Below, in pieces: positions 32,401 to 42,995 of a DNA stretch of 64,000 bases; within the stretch, counting starts at the first letter, position 1; each line of letters starts with the position of its first letter. The position numbers were made by a program, and so were the translations under genes. This DNA is from Symbiodinium kawagutii. Lineage: Eukaryota; Sar; Dinophyceae; Suessiales; Symbiodiniaceae. The notes beneath the pieces are model-generated. The model was not told the origin of the DNA, ran no database searches, and saw only the letters and a list, made by a program, of their open reading frames with translations. The stretch covers positions 31,426-95,425 of the forward strand of contig VSDK01001314.1 of the NCBI GenBank assembly GCA_009767595.1. Reading direction: 5' to 3'.

Positions 32401-32505
32401 CCAGGCAGTTATAAATGTTGTAACTTGTACCCAAGGATTACTTTGACTAGCTTATTTTTTTATCTTGTAACAGCAAAAGTAGCTATGCCAACATGGCATA
32501 CACCC

Positions 32506-32575
32506 GCGCAGCATTGCATGCGCAGCATTGCATGCGCAGCATTGCATGCGCAGCATTGCATGCGCAGCATTGCAT
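32506..32575. repeat. 14-bp tandem repeat, five perfect units
   Basis: GCGCAGCATTGCAT is repeated five times without mismatch. Each unit keeps a GCGC site although the surrounding DNA is CpG-poor. Confidence 0.97.
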
Positions 32576-33915
32576 ACCATAGCTCATTTGTGCTAGCTTT
32601 TCCCTTCAAAGTGATCGATACACTCAGCCATGACCAGAATCATAGTGAACCACCACAACCAACTCGCTAGGACGACTATCTTCAAATCAACCCTTTTTAG
32701 CAAATTGCAAAGCATCAGAATCGCTTTTGGATCAACCACCATTTATGAACCGCCATCATTCATTACTATTAGCAGACCATCAACAAGCATCAACCGATCG
32801 AAGACCTCGGGCCATTCCGTTGTGAAATTCAGCCCACTGGACCCGCAGGATGCTCACTTGCGCTTCATCGATTCTGTGGATTTTGGCCGAGATCCCAAAC
32901 GAGCAGTGGCTGGGCACCAAAGATCTGATGGGTTGTTCATAGGGGTGTAAGTAGGTAACGTTTCGGGTAGAACTACGGTAGGGTAGAACTAGGATAACTA
33001 GGGATACTAGGGATGATTCACAAAATAGGTTTCGGTGATAGGGGTCATTACTAAGTTGCTGTTCGCAAACAATCCTGGACAATAGAGGTTTGTTTAGAAA
33101 CGATCTTGGTTGACAAGAAATTATCGAGAAACCATATCAGCTGAGAGTAGGGGTTACATAGAGGTTGATGATCCAGGTTGTTCACAGGTGAAGGGGGACA
33201 CGTGAGCCATGGAACAAAACAGCTGGTTGTTAGCCTGGCTTGATGCCATGGTAAATAGTGTTTCTTCACGGGGAACCACTTGATTCTTCAGGTGGAATTA
33301 GAGGAAATGTTTGTACAGGTTTGGTTGGGATCTATCGTAAGCAACGCAAATCATGACGTATCCCCTTAAACCAACCAGTGATGTTTATGTGTGTGTGTGT
33401 GAATGTAACCATTCAATTACTGAATATATTCATGTTTAATTGTAGTTCTTTAATAGATAGCTCGTGGATAGATCAGCATCCGTTTTCAGGCAAGCATGGT
33501 AGGTCTTGAGTGGGACAGCAACAATATCACTTGCGATATGCTTGCTCAATTTTATACACGTAACAACATGATGTATGATATTTCTGGGATATTCAGCTAA
33601 AGAACATATGCAAACACATACTGTATATTACAATATAGATAGAATTCCCATACTATGTACCCTTTAAAACTATATTTGCAACACACACACACACACTTAT
33701 ACATATATATATATATATAGTATGTATTTTTAATATTATATATATATATATGCACCATATATGCACATTCAAATCACATATTGTTAAATTAATACATATT
33801 ATATATATGTATAATATGTATATTTCTTTATATGTATGTTTGTATATCCGTGCACCTGAAAGAGTCAGATCTGATTTTTTGCCGCACATCGCTATTTGCG
33901 ATCTGCGCCCTGCAG
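32576..33915. other. Gene-poor DNA with TG/AC and TA microsatellites
   Basis: An ORF at 32630-32950 (+) is open but not convincing. (TG)n lies near 33389-33402, (AC)n near 33680-33697 and (TA)n near 33702-33752. Confidence 0.5.
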
Positions 33916-34077
33916 GCGGACCTGCGCTATGCCCTGAACTTGTGTCGACAGGCGGAGCATTGGCAGCTGGGAGGGAGCTGGGCCAGGAGCATGCGATGCT
34001 GGCCCTTCAAAGGGGAGCGGGGACCTTGGGCTGCTAAGGGCTGTTCCAGCAAGGGAGATCATGAGAATGTACAATGA
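33916..34077 (+). CDS. Candidate exon, possibly a decayed PPR-like repeat
   Basis: The acceptor-like CTGCGCCCTGCAG is followed by an open frame ADLRYALNLCRQAEHWQLGG, then SWARSMRCWPFKGERGPWAA, to TGA 34075-34077. The spacing of A-N-x-C-x-x-A-x-x-W before an ...SM end resembles dinoflagellate pentatricopeptide repeats, but this is inference from pattern only. Related DNA lies at about 5046 and 47647. Confidence 0.42.
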   Translation, partial: ADLRYALNLCRQAEHWQLGGSWARSMRCWPFKGERGPWAAKGCSSKGDHENVQ

Positions 34078-34574
34078 AGAATGATGATACATGATATGGG
34101 GTGTACACAATGTACACAATTGTGTAAATGAAAATACTATAGAAATTCTATATAACTATATATGATGGGCTAATATGCAATGTACAATGATTGTATCATG
34201 TATATTATTTGTTTTTGATCTATCAGCAACCTGCTTTTAGGGTGTAATGTTTCAGCAACTGTGGGCTTGTAGCCCTCACGGTGATTGATGTTTAAACACA
34301 ATCTTTGATTGGCAAGGATGAGTGACTGTCCGCTGATGGTTCATTACTAATAAAAAAGGTTGATAACCTAGAATGGTGGCAATCAAGGCTTAGTCACCAA
34401 CCAATAACGGCCACAGTGATCAATAACACACCAAAAATGGTCGACTATATCATTGCGAACAATGGTCATGTGATTAGTCAACGCTTAGCAACCAACCGAT
34501 AATGGCCATTGATGATCAGTCATTGCTAATCATTGGCATATCATGGCTCCTAATACAGAGTAATGGCCAAAAAG
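34078..34574. other. No recognisable gene
   Basis: AT-rich sequence with AATGGTCA/ACCAATAACGGCCA words from 34370 on. Nothing else is supported. Confidence 0.5.
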
Positions 34575-34673
34575 GGTGGTTCTCAAAATAGGGGTACCTA
34601 CAAATCATCCAGTTGATCAATCATTCAAAGTAACAAACCAGCCATTTTGGGTCTTCTATTTTGAGCAACCCCA
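34575..34673 (-). repeat. MITE family A copy
   Basis: GGTGGTTCTCAAAATAGGGG at the left and TCTATTTTGAGCAACCCCA at the right. Confidence 0.85.
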
Positions 34674-35056
34674 GCAAAGGATAGTAATGGTCAGCAATCA
34701 TTGATGCTTGGGGACTGATGGCGGTGAATGAGTGAACACGAACTTGGACCATTGAGTTCCGATGGTTGATAGCGGTTTGAATTGTTTCATGATACCACAT
34801 GCTGCTGGTTGAGTGTACATCTCGGCTAATGCCAGTCACAATGTTTGCATTGATCCTTGATCCCGGAAATGCTGATTCTGAGCATTCGAACATATTCAAG
34901 TCATTGGCCGTGTAGCAACAACGAATTGCTCGGTGGTTTCTGGCGAGGCACGGCCTAAAGGAACCGGAACTCATTGGCCGGCCCTGGGAGAAGCCTACAA
35001 AATTGTGAGCCATTGCGATTGGATGTTGCACGCCTTTGTGTATGCACGCAGACATG
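34674..35056. other. Open frame on minus strand, no domain
   Basis: A 153-codon minus-strand frame covers 34621-35082, but its ends lie in MITE sequence and it contains no recognisable domain. The middle (about 34800-35000) could be an exon on either strand. Confidence 0.3.
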
Positions 35057-35175
35057 TGGCTATGGGTCAAGCAGTTAACCACCCAACTAATGGGGTTTAA
35101 GAACCAACAAAACTATGGGAAAATAATGGTTGATGATAGAGGAACCAGGGTACGGGGTTTTGACCGATAGCCACG
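35057..35175 (+). repeat. MITE family C copy
   Basis: GTGGCTATGGGTCAAGCAGT at the left and GGGTTTTGACCGATAGCCAC at the right. Confidence 0.88.
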
Positions 35176-35329
35176 TACATCCGCGTATATGCTCTGTGTA
35201 TGGTTCAACATGTGAAAACATGTGTAGTTGTTTGAATACACATTTTGATATTTACATATGAGTAACCGACAAAATTACTTAATGAATAGAGTAGTATTCG
35301 GATGGACATCAGATTCTTGTGTTTGCATC

Positions 35330-35361
35330 AAAGCTGCATAACCGATAGGGGACCACCCATG
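35330..35361 (+). repeat. 32-bp direct repeat, left copy
   Basis: AAAGCTGCATAACCGATAGG plus GGACCACCCATG. An identical copy lies at 36070-36101, 740 bp downstream. Confidence 0.96.
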
Positions 35362-35635
35362 AACCGATACCTTTGTACGCCATAGTGATCTTTTTTCAGC
35401 TGCCGAAAAAAGCTAACGGAAGTTGACAGCAGAATTTTCCGGATCATGTTTTGACTTTAAGCCAAGGCTTCTTACCGATACCCCAACCGATACCAACCGA
35501 TACCCAAATGCTTGCGTTTTTCCTTCAGGAAAGCCGCCTCTGCAGTTTGCAGATCTCACTTGATAGTTTCGGGAAGCAAAGCCAGGCAAGGCCCACGCAA
35601 ACAGAAACTCAAAGAAAAGCTCAGAGGCAGCAGAT

Positions 35636-36088
35636 GTGCTCACGAGGGATCAGCACCATTGGATCTATGAGTACGTTGCCAAAGAAAAATGGAAGCAACT
35701 TGCACCGCTCGAGCAGCAGCGCTGGATAGAAGCAGCAGAGCAGGAAGTGCAGCAAAGCACACCCGCCAGCAGTTCAACACAAAGACCGCCAGAAGCAGAA
35801 GGCAGCAGGCAAGCAGAGCCAAGCACGCCCTCCAGCAGTTCAACAATAAAACCGCCAGAGGCAGAAGACAGTAAACAAGTAGCGCGAACTCCGACAGTTC
35901 TTCTTCCTTTTCCCTCCATGACGCTGTGCTCCGCCGCCGCCTGCTGCCAGAAAACAACAGCAAGTGCTTGCCAACCTGTAAGAGTCATGAACCTTACAGC
36001 CTATGGGATTTGCAAGATACAATTCCTGGCCCCAATCTATTTCATATCAGACATTATGTATACAGAGCAAAAGCTGCATAACCGATAG
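35636..36088 (+). CDS. Candidate ORF, Gln/Ser/Pro-rich, between 32-bp repeats
   Basis: A 150-codon frame without ATG at its start. The first 40 residues (DQHHWIYEYVAKEKWKQLAP, then EQQRWIEAAEQEV) look like a helical HMG-like or coiled segment. Two similar Ser/Pro blocks follow (PASSSTQRPPEAE and PSSSSTIKPPEAED). After about residue 90 the frame is unconvincing. An acceptor-like TTTTTCCTTCAG lies upstream at 35518-35529. Overlapping frames are open. Confidence 0.35.
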   Translation: MLTRDQHHWIYEYVAKEKWKQLAPLEQQRWIEAAEQEVQQSTPASSSTQRPPEAEGSRQAEPSTPSSSSTIKPPEAEDSKQVARTPTVLLPFPSMTLCSAAACCQKTTASACQPVRVMNLTAYGICKIQFLAPIYFISDIMYTEQKLHNR

Positions 36089-36101
36089 GGGACCACCCAT
36101 G
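36070..36101 (+). repeat. 32-bp direct repeat, right copy
   Basis: Identical to 35330-35361. The last 19 codons of the upstream open frame run into it. Confidence 0.96.
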
Positions 36102-37730
36102 TGAAGCAATGACCATCGGTTGAATATATAATTTTGTCCGCATCTCATATGTGCACATATGAACTTAGATATGCACATATGTTCAATGACATTATCATCA
36201 TAGCTCCAAGTAACACATGGTAAAACTATGTTATACATATATTATTGCCTCTGCTCAAAAACGAAAGAAGTCAACAATTCAGATAATCCACCAAACATTG
36301 TTTCTGTCTAACACATTCGCAGAGCTTGCATGTTCACTACACCTGATGTGCTCAGATGGTCGGCTCTTGCCAGTACTATGCCTTCCTGGATCCCCATCGG
36401 CAAGTGCTTCCTTACTGACCATGCTTATAGGGGACGGTCACCTACCTTCCAAGGTCATTTACCACGGAATTCAATGGAAATGTATTCATTTACCCTATCC
36501 CTACGTCCCTACTAGTTGCGGTTGGAGCTTTGAAGCTGTTGCAGGCGGCGAAATCTGCTGCACCGTTGGATTTCGAACTCATGATCCAATGGCAAGGTTG
36601 TCTCATGTCAGGCCCTGGCAGGCTGTCACTTCACCTCGCGAAGCCACGTCATGACTTTCGATAGATTTCACCAGTTGCTGCAAAGGTTGCTGTAAAAGAG
36701 CTACCTGCCGGTTAAGTGACCTCAGTTGACTAGGGTAACTACATTGTACTTTTGGTTGCAACTTGAGCAAAAGTAGCTTAACCAACGTATGCCTAGGATG
36801 TTCGGCCCTGATCCTCAGAAACTTAACCATGGCATTCAGGCCATTGAATTGGTGAAGGACCAGTATAGTAACCATCAGTGATTAAGTAACCATCAGTGAT
36901 TGAGTAACCATCAGTGTTTGAGTAAGCATCAATTTGGTTTGTGATAGACCGCTTCAATGGATGTTTGTGCCAACACTCGTGGATGTTGTGCTTACCACAT
37001 TACTCTGCAATTGCATTAACATCGTTACCAGTGTCGCACGGATTGAGACTTGAGCATTGGCAAGCATGCATGTGCCACGTTTTTCTCCTGGTCCATTAAA
37101 TCTGCGATTCCCATGTCAAGAAATGTGCACTGAAGGGGTACTTTCCCTTGGACATTCAGCTAAATACTTTTCAATTCGCACCTATGTCGAGCCCCACCGG
37201 CCCCTTTGTCTCTCAATCTCGCTGGATCATTTCTGCTGGCGTTGACCTGTATTGTATGGCCATTGGCGATCACGATGTAGGTCATAACCAGATGAACATC
37301 CCAACAAAGACTCTTTTGTTATCTTTTGTTTATGCTTGGGATATCCACAAGGTGCGGGGTTTTGATCCGCAGGCGAATGACTCATTTGTTGATCCCCTCC
37401 CTTCAGCACTACCCCAGACATCTTGATATAGGAAGGCGAGCTAATATGCTGCTTTGAGCTGTTGTCACCAGTTGTGGAATGCGTGATGTTGAGAAAAATA
37501 TTGGCTGGCCCACTTTGAAATAGTTGCCATGAATTGCCCTGATTAATCAGTCAGTTGCGGGTATCACGTACATTCTATGTAATTTGCATTGCTTTACACT
37601 ATCAGAATGTGAAACCACATCCATCTATGACCGAATTTGATCGAATTTTGCGATGTTTGCAGAGCTAATGAGCAGTAATCGTCTCTTTGTTTCTTCATGA
37701 GAGCTTGAAACCATTCTGTTCCGGACAGTC
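36102..37730. other. Gene-poor DNA with two unconvincing + strand frames
   Basis: Frames at 36217-36654 (145 codons) and 37148-37426 (92 codons) are open. Parts such as DVLRWSALASTMPSWIPIGK (36330 frame) look protein-like, but overlapping frames conflict and no domain is recognised. Confidence 0.35.
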
Positions 37731-37937
37731 TTGAAACCGCACCATCGCTGGGATTCTCCACCAGGCTACCGCCAACATAGTCCATCCTTCCGAAGTCATG
37801 ATGCCTATGCCAAGTATGGCCGAGAGCGCTATCCCATCAACAGCTGCCTGGTGGACAGAGCTCACTGGTGGCTGGAGGGAGTTGCCTCGCCATTTGGAGC
37901 ACCTGTGGGGTGGCCAACCCACGTGTTGTTTCCATGA
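37731..37937 (+). CDS. Candidate exon, unknown
   Basis: A 68-codon frame reads HHRWDSPPGYRQHSPSFRSH, then DAYAKYGRERYPINSCLVDR, and ends PVGWPTHVLFP. It is richer in GC than its neighbours. Overlapping frames on both strands are open, and no domain is recognised. Confidence 0.35.
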   Translation: MKPHHRWDSPPGYRQHSPSFRSHDAYAKYGRERYPINSCLVDRAHWWLEGVASPFGAPVGWPTHVLFP

Positions 37938-38146
37938 CATGATTCCATTGTTTGGATGGGCAGCTGGGGTTAGTTCTCAAGCCTATAAGGTAGCTGAACT
38001 AACCCCTGTAAACGATGGTTATTTTGCAGTTATGAATCGTGGTGATGCACATCCAAATAGGGAGCTCACCAGTTGAATCATAAGCAATGACCCGTTCGTG
38101 TGCTAAAAGCCATGGCGGTTGATCTTCAATTCTTCACCATAGCCAG
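37938..38146. repeat. Short repeat word GGTAGCTGAACTAACCCCTG
   Basis: Located at about 37990-38009 and repeated at about 59610-59629. Its context is otherwise plain. Confidence 0.7.
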
Positions 38147-38253
38147 TTGGTGGTTTCTTAGTAGCGGGGGGTACACCTAAATCATCCAGTTTAGTAACTG
38201 TTTATAGTAATGAACCAACAATTTTGGGCCCCCCCTACGGCTTCAGAAACATC
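38147..38253 (-). repeat. MITE family A copy
   Basis: TGGTGGTTTCTTAGTAGCGG at the left and CTACGGCTTCAGAAACATCC at the right. Confidence 0.82.
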
Positions 38254-38400
38254 CGCCGTTGGATGCGACACGACAGCGCCACCGCAGCTGCAGCACCTCA
38301 CGCCGAAAAACGACGTCGTGCCGAGGTGCTACTGAGACGAAATTCAAGGAACTCCTCGCAGAGGTTGCAGGGCTGGAGGTGAACCATGATGGAAACAAAT
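38254..38400 (+). CDS. Weak candidate exon
   Basis: A GC-rich island immediately after a MITE with open + strand frames, one reading TKFKELLAEVAGLEVNHDGN. A frame break would be needed to use the whole island. Confidence 0.25.
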
Positions 38401-38401
38401 G

Positions 38402-38836
38402 GTGGTGGGTCAAGCAGTTAACCAACCAACCAACCAACCAACCAACCAACCAACCAATGGTTAATGGGTAATAATAGGGGATAACAACCAACAATGATAG
38501 GGAAGATACCAGCTATATATGGCTATGGGTCAAGCAGTTATCCATCAATCATGGCTTATAATGACCAACCATTTTATAGGGAAAACAATGGTTAATGATG
38601 GGGGAACCAGGGGTACCAGGTGTCTCAAATATAATAATAGCTGATTATAATAGCTGGTTATAATGGTTAATAATAGGGGATGACAACTAGCAATTATAGT
38701 GGATATACCAGCCAGCTATATATGGCTATGGGTCAAAAGTAGTCAACCAACTAATAGGGGATAACCACCAACAATAATAGGAAAACAATGGTTAATGATG
38801 GGGGAACCAGGGGTACAGGGTTTTGACCCATAGCCC
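38402..38836 (+). repeat. Cluster of three family C MITEs with a (CCAA)n array
   Basis: Family C starts recur at 38402 (GGTGGGTCAAGCAGTTAACC, then (CCAA)n at about 38421-38458), at 38518 (ATGGCTATGGGTCAAGCAGT) and at 38718 (TATGGCTATGGGTCAAAAGT). Only the third has the full right end, TTTTGACCCATAGCC. The spacing suggests local duplication. Confidence 0.85.
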
Positions 38837-39021
38837 TTTGGGTATCATCGGTCAAAATTATAATGAAGCCCGTAAAATGGCCTTGTATCATGGAAATCTA
38901 TTGTAAACCAATGGTTTTTTGGGGTACCCAATCTTGACCCACAACCGTGTGTGGTTTGTTTTTGGTTTGATCAGGGATTATGGTGCTTAAGAATAGGGGA
39001 TAACAACTAACAACACGACCA

Positions 39022-39132
39022 ATGTGTTGGTTTCTCAACCAATACCGGACCCCCAAGTTATGGTTTGGTTATTACTATCAAGGGTTGCCAAACTGGATGA
39101 CTTAAGGGGTACCCCTATTTTAAGAAATCAAC
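39022..39132 (+). repeat. MITE family A copy
   Basis: TGTTGGTTTCTCAACCAATA at the left and ACCCCTATTTTAAGAAATCA at the right. Confidence 0.8.
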
Positions 39133-39162
39133 AACAATGATCAGCAATAAACAACAATAAAT

Positions 39163-39299
39163 ACAGAGTGGTTGCCCCTCAGTTGGCAAAACTTGGATTA
39201 TAACTAGGGTAACTTCCAGTTATACACCAATATATAGAATATATAGCTACAATTCGGTGGATTATAAACCAACTTATAACCAGGGGGTACCACTCTGTA
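39163..39299 (+). repeat. MITE family D copy, subtype with ACAGAGTGG ends
   Basis: ACAGAGTGGTTGCCCCTCAG at the left and GGGGGTACCACTCTGTA at the right; the TATAACTAGGGTAACT interior is shared with other family D copies. Confidence 0.85.
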
Positions 39300-40108
39300 G
39301 TGACATGGTTAACAATAAGCAACAAAAATAAGGAGCGTAATCACGATTATCATCAATGAACAATGATCAACTATGAGTAGTGGCATGATCAATACAGACC
39401 AACAACGACTGATCAAAAACAACGAAGAGTACTGGCAACAAGCAACCGTAAAAGGGGAAACAAGTGACCACATGAACCAACAATACAAGGCATACTGGAT
39501 GGACAATCGTGTTTCCGTGTGTCTTTTGGATCGCTCAATGATTTCTTCTTTGGTTGCTGTCGTCGTTGTCGTTGTGGTTGTGGGTTGTTGTTGCTGTTGT
39601 TGTTGTTGATGATGTTGTCTTTCACATTTGTGTTATTGTTTGTTTCTTTGGATGTTGTCATCCACTTGTCGGTTGTTATTGTGGTCAATGTGGGTTATGT
39701 TTGCCGTCATTGTAGTATTGTTGCTGCTTCTGAAGTTGGTTTGTTTTTTATCATTGTTTCTTATTTGTGGCAGGCGTGTGTTGTGGCATGTATTCAATTA
39801 TTTTACATTTATATGAATATTTGTTTGATATATGAAATGCTACTATGAACGTATGAGTAGATAACATAGTGCTATTTATTAAATGTATTAGTTATCTATT
39901 TATCAAGTACTCTATACCATGTTTATCACATTAATATTATCCAGTGGTATGAATTCACATATTTATCTATACTATCTGTTTGTAGGTACAAGTACTAACA
40001 CTCTATTGATGGTGAAGTACTTGAAATACACTAAATGCAACAAAACATATATTATCCAGTGGTATGAATTCACATATTTACTTATACTACCTATACTATT
40101 TATACGAT
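39300..40108. repeat. Microsatellite and duplicated DNA, no gene
   Basis: (GTC/GTT)n at about 39558-39610 yields artefactual frames. ATTATCCAGTGGTATGAATT and about 18 following bases occur at 39936-39973 and again at 40051-40088. Confidence 0.8.
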
Positions 40109-40189
40109 TCCCCTATCATTAGCCATTGTTTCCCTTATTGTTGTTGGTCATGATCCCCATTAGTTGGTTGATATTGACCCCATAGCTAC
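40109..40189 (-). repeat. MITE family C copy, reverse, partial
   Basis: CCCCTATCATTAGCCATTGT at the left and GATATTGACCCCATAGCT at the right, the reverse complement of the family C left half. Confidence 0.7.
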
Positions 40190-40228
40190 ATAAGTCACTC
40201 TATTTCAACGCCTTCACCACAATTTCAG

Positions 40229-40351
40229 CACAAATCAGCAGTGGCAGGCCAACAGTGATGAGCCCTTGGCCCTTCGAGCTGTGCGTGCCTACATGGTGAC
40301 TCGCTGGAAGTTCCGATGGCAGATACCAAGGCACCCCCAGGGCCTAAAAAG
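40229..40351 (+). CDS. Candidate internal exon with both splice sites
   Basis: The acceptor CCTTCACCACAATTTCAG is followed by 123 nt and then AAAAG/GTAGGT, a good donor. The open frame reads TNQQWQANSDEPLALRAVRA, then YMVTRWKFRWQIPRHPQGLK. The exon is a multiple of three with equal phases at both ends, is GC-rich, and is open in only this + strand frame. No family is recognised. It may belong to the same gene as the Fic-like exon 1.9 kb downstream, which is unproven. Confidence 0.55.
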
Positions 40352-41565
40352 GTAGGTGTTTACCCTCTAAAAAGTATGGATAACCTGCAAGAATGATGGT
40401 TTTGGAAGCTCTAGGTAAGGGTTATACTCATAGAGTTACCCAGGATGACTATGATAAGGTACGCCCATGTGTTCATTCATTTGGTTTATAACTACTAGAG
40501 TGACTACCAGTTAGGGTAGAGATCGTTGGGGACACTTAGAATCCAACTTCTGACTGGAGGGTTTCCCCTTGTGTTGTGCTTGATGATCCTGGTAGGAATC
40601 GTGATTGACCTCCATGGTTTAACAGTTGCCTCCATACAGTTCTTGTAGCGATGCTTCCTTTGTTGTCAACTGACCTTCCTAGGCTCATGGTCTTTCTTCG
40701 CAGTACCCAAGTGTTGGTTGGTGAATCAATCAATTGGTGTTAGAAATAATTAGGCAATATTAGTCAGATATTGCACTCAGTAACCAGTTTCAACCATCAT
40801 TATATAATCAATGTTCAGAAGTTCAGACATTCGATTGTGTGCCTGCTGTGTTTCCCTTGTTGTTGTGGTTGTTATCTAATCCAGATGAATCCCTTTTCAT
40901 TCCAATGCACGGGGACTGCCCAGGCCAAGTACAAACCCACTGCAGCTGAACCGCAGTTTGCCAGCCAATTCCCAAACTGTTGCTATCTCTTGCTGTGCAT
41001 TTTGGGGGAACGTATGCATTATACATATTTATAGACACATATGGTTTCACTAATATTTAGTAATTTATGTGAACATTTAGAGTACATTGCTATTCTTCGT
41101 CGGTTGCTATCCACCAATTATTACACAACCATGTTGTCTTTGTTATCATTTTTTGTGGTTATACTGGTGGTGGTGTGTGTGTGTGTGTGTTTGTGTTATA
41201 CATTCATTGTCATGAATCAGTTCATTAAACATTGCATTCATGATGAAATTCACCGTTGTATGAAACAGTTCATTCACCACAACATTAACCACTACATCAA
41301 CCATCAAATTATACATATTCATGACCCATATTAATTTCACCATAGCTATAGATTCAGTATTCACATCAATATGGTTCATCAGTCATGTTTCTTATGATAA
41401 ATCAGCAAATATGAAGCAATGATCCACTAATTACTTTGGTTGAAAAGTACTATGGAAAATATTAATTGCTGTGGTAAATTGCTTATTACTAACCACAATT
41501 TAACCATGCTAATCACTATATGGTCCATAGCTTAAGCAGCCATTTCTTGGCAGTGCTTTGCCAAT
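40352..41565. other. Intron-like DNA
   Basis: Contains a (TG)n run near 41170-41192. + strand frames at 40771-41034 and 41041-41334 have no domain. Confidence 0.45.
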
Positions 41566-41808
41566 CAACAACTTTAATATACGCTATTGGAGCTGGAATT
41601 ACCGCGGCTGCTGGCACCAGACTTGCCCTCCAATTGATACTCATAAAGAGATTTAAGTTCTACTCATTCCAATTACAAGACATGGATGCCCTGTATTGTT
41701 ATTTCTTGTCACTACCTCCCTGTGTCAGGATTGGGTAATTTGCGCGCCTGCTGCCTTCCTTAGATGTGGTAGCCGCTTCTCAGGCTCCCTCTCCGGAATC
41801 AAACTCCA
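41566..41808 (-). pseudogene. 18S rRNA gene fragment, antisense
   Basis: Read on the minus strand this matches the conserved SSU rRNA region around the 530 loop, including GTGCCAGCAGCCGCGGTAAT, TTCCAGCTCCAATAGCGTAT and ACACAGGGAGGTAGTGACA. About 240 bp is recognisable, ending abruptly after TTAAAGTTGTTG and near GATTCCGGAGAGGGAGCC. The rest of the gene is absent, so this is a displaced fragment, not a working gene. The short + strand open frame over it is an artefact. Confidence 0.95.
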
Positions 41809-42230
41809 TTTCTGATTAATCTGCGATTGATTGTGCTTAATCAGCCAATTCATCAACCATTTTGATTGTCAATGACTATGCTCAATTAACCATCATCAGG
41901 AACTATGATTATGATTATGATTAACAATAACTATGCTTAACCAAAGGTCAATGACCATGCTTAGCCATCACCAGTCATGCTTAATCAGACATTATTAACC
42001 ATACCAGCAACCATTATCATCATTATCAACAATTGTTATCAACAATAACTATCATTATTAACCATCATTAACCATCATTAACCATTATTAACCATTATTA
42101 ACCATTATTAACCATTATTAACCATTATTAACCATATGCGTAATTAACCATCATAAGCAACCACCATCATTATCAACAATAACTATGCTTAAGCATCATC
42201 AGCCGAGTTCGCTGAGTTCGCTTTGTTCAG
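41809..42230. repeat. Degenerate AACCATCATTA field with a 10-bp tandem array
   Basis: 42061-42130 is seven tandem 10-bp units, ACCATCATTA (x2) and ACCATTATTA (x5). Flanks are the same word in degenerate form, the complement of TAATAATGGT seen elsewhere. Confidence 0.92.
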
Positions 42231-42337
42231 GACGTGCTTTTCTTCCATCCCTTCGAGGACTGCAACAGCCGCATGGCTCGCCTGGTCTTCGATTTCCTAC
42301 TCACACGGGAAGGCGCCCCGAGACGGTGGGAACGACC
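42231..42337 (+). CDS. Candidate exon with a Fic-like motif
   Basis: An acceptor-like TTCGCTTTGTTCAG precedes the frame DVLFFHPFEDCNSRMARLVF, then DFLLTREGAPRRWER, with a GTGAGA donor at 42338. HPFEDCNSRMAR lines up with the Fic/Doc core HPFxxGNGRxxR: His (42246-42248), Pro, Phe, Asn and both Arg are kept, but the Gly residues are Cys and Ser. Fic proteins usually transfer AMP or another phosphate-containing group to target hydroxyls. Changed glycines may alter nucleotide binding, or this may be a diverged or decayed copy. It is one exon only, and the rest of the gene was not found. Confidence 0.5.
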
Positions 42338-42424
42338 GTGAGAGGACCTGAGGTAACGTGTGTTTTTTCTTATGGATCCTGGGTGACTTAGATCCACTGA
42401 CTTAGGCTTTTAGCAAGGGATCTG

Positions 42425-42507
42425 GGGGTGTCTTAAGAGCTGGGGGAACCCCAAGAATGGTTCGTTCACTGGATGGTTTGGGGGTCCCCTATTTTGAGAA
42501 GCATCCG
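42425..42507 (+). repeat. MITE family A copy, internally deleted
   Basis: GGGTGTCTTAAGAGCTGGGG at the left and CCCCTATTTTGAGAAGCATC at the right. At about 83 bp it is shorter than normal. Confidence 0.82.
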
Positions 42508-42801
42508 CTTGTGATTCTACACTTGATATTGACACTACTTCTTGATGGTCAGAGCCGGTTGAAAAAATTATATTTGTTGATAGTCACAACTTTGAAATAG
42601 TTTTATAAGATGGGTTATACAACAGTGCATTGATAGATCAGTACTACCCTGGGCAGGTGAACCACCAGCCATCACGACATTGTGAATCAGCCAACATGCG
42701 TTATCCATAATAGGACCCTGAATTCCTCGTTTGGCCGCGGATGTACTACAATGGAGCTGCAAAAATGATATGTTTCAGCGGAAAGCAAAGCAATTTTGCA
42801 G

Positions 42802-42909
42802 GTTGATAATTCTAAGTTGTAGAAAGAGGGACTTGGTTGGTCAGCTCAGGTATTTTGGCAATGTCAAGATTTTGGTGATGTTATTGGGGGCATATGTAGT
42901 GTCCATGCG
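42802..42909 (+). CDS. Candidate internal exon, hydrophobic
   Basis: The acceptor AAGCAATTTTGCAG is followed by a 108-nt segment ending GCG/GTAAGT, a consensus donor. The frame reads LIILSCRKRDLVGQLRYFGN, then VKILVMLLGAYVVSM, which ends in a likely membrane helix. Length is a multiple of three with equal phases. No family is recognised. Confidence 0.45.
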
Positions 42910-42995
42910 GTAAGTATGTATCATGGGTAGGCTATGATTAGTTTCATGTGTATAAACATGGTATGAGCCTTTGTCAGATACAGGTTTTGACCTAA

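Noticed and set aside
35057..35175. Family C MITE ends as splice sites
   Set aside because: The GGCTATGGGTCAA and TTGACCCATAGCC ends lack GT and AG at their edges, unlike family B.
41520..41738. 72-codon + strand frame
   Set aside because: It lies over the antisense 18S rRNA fragment.
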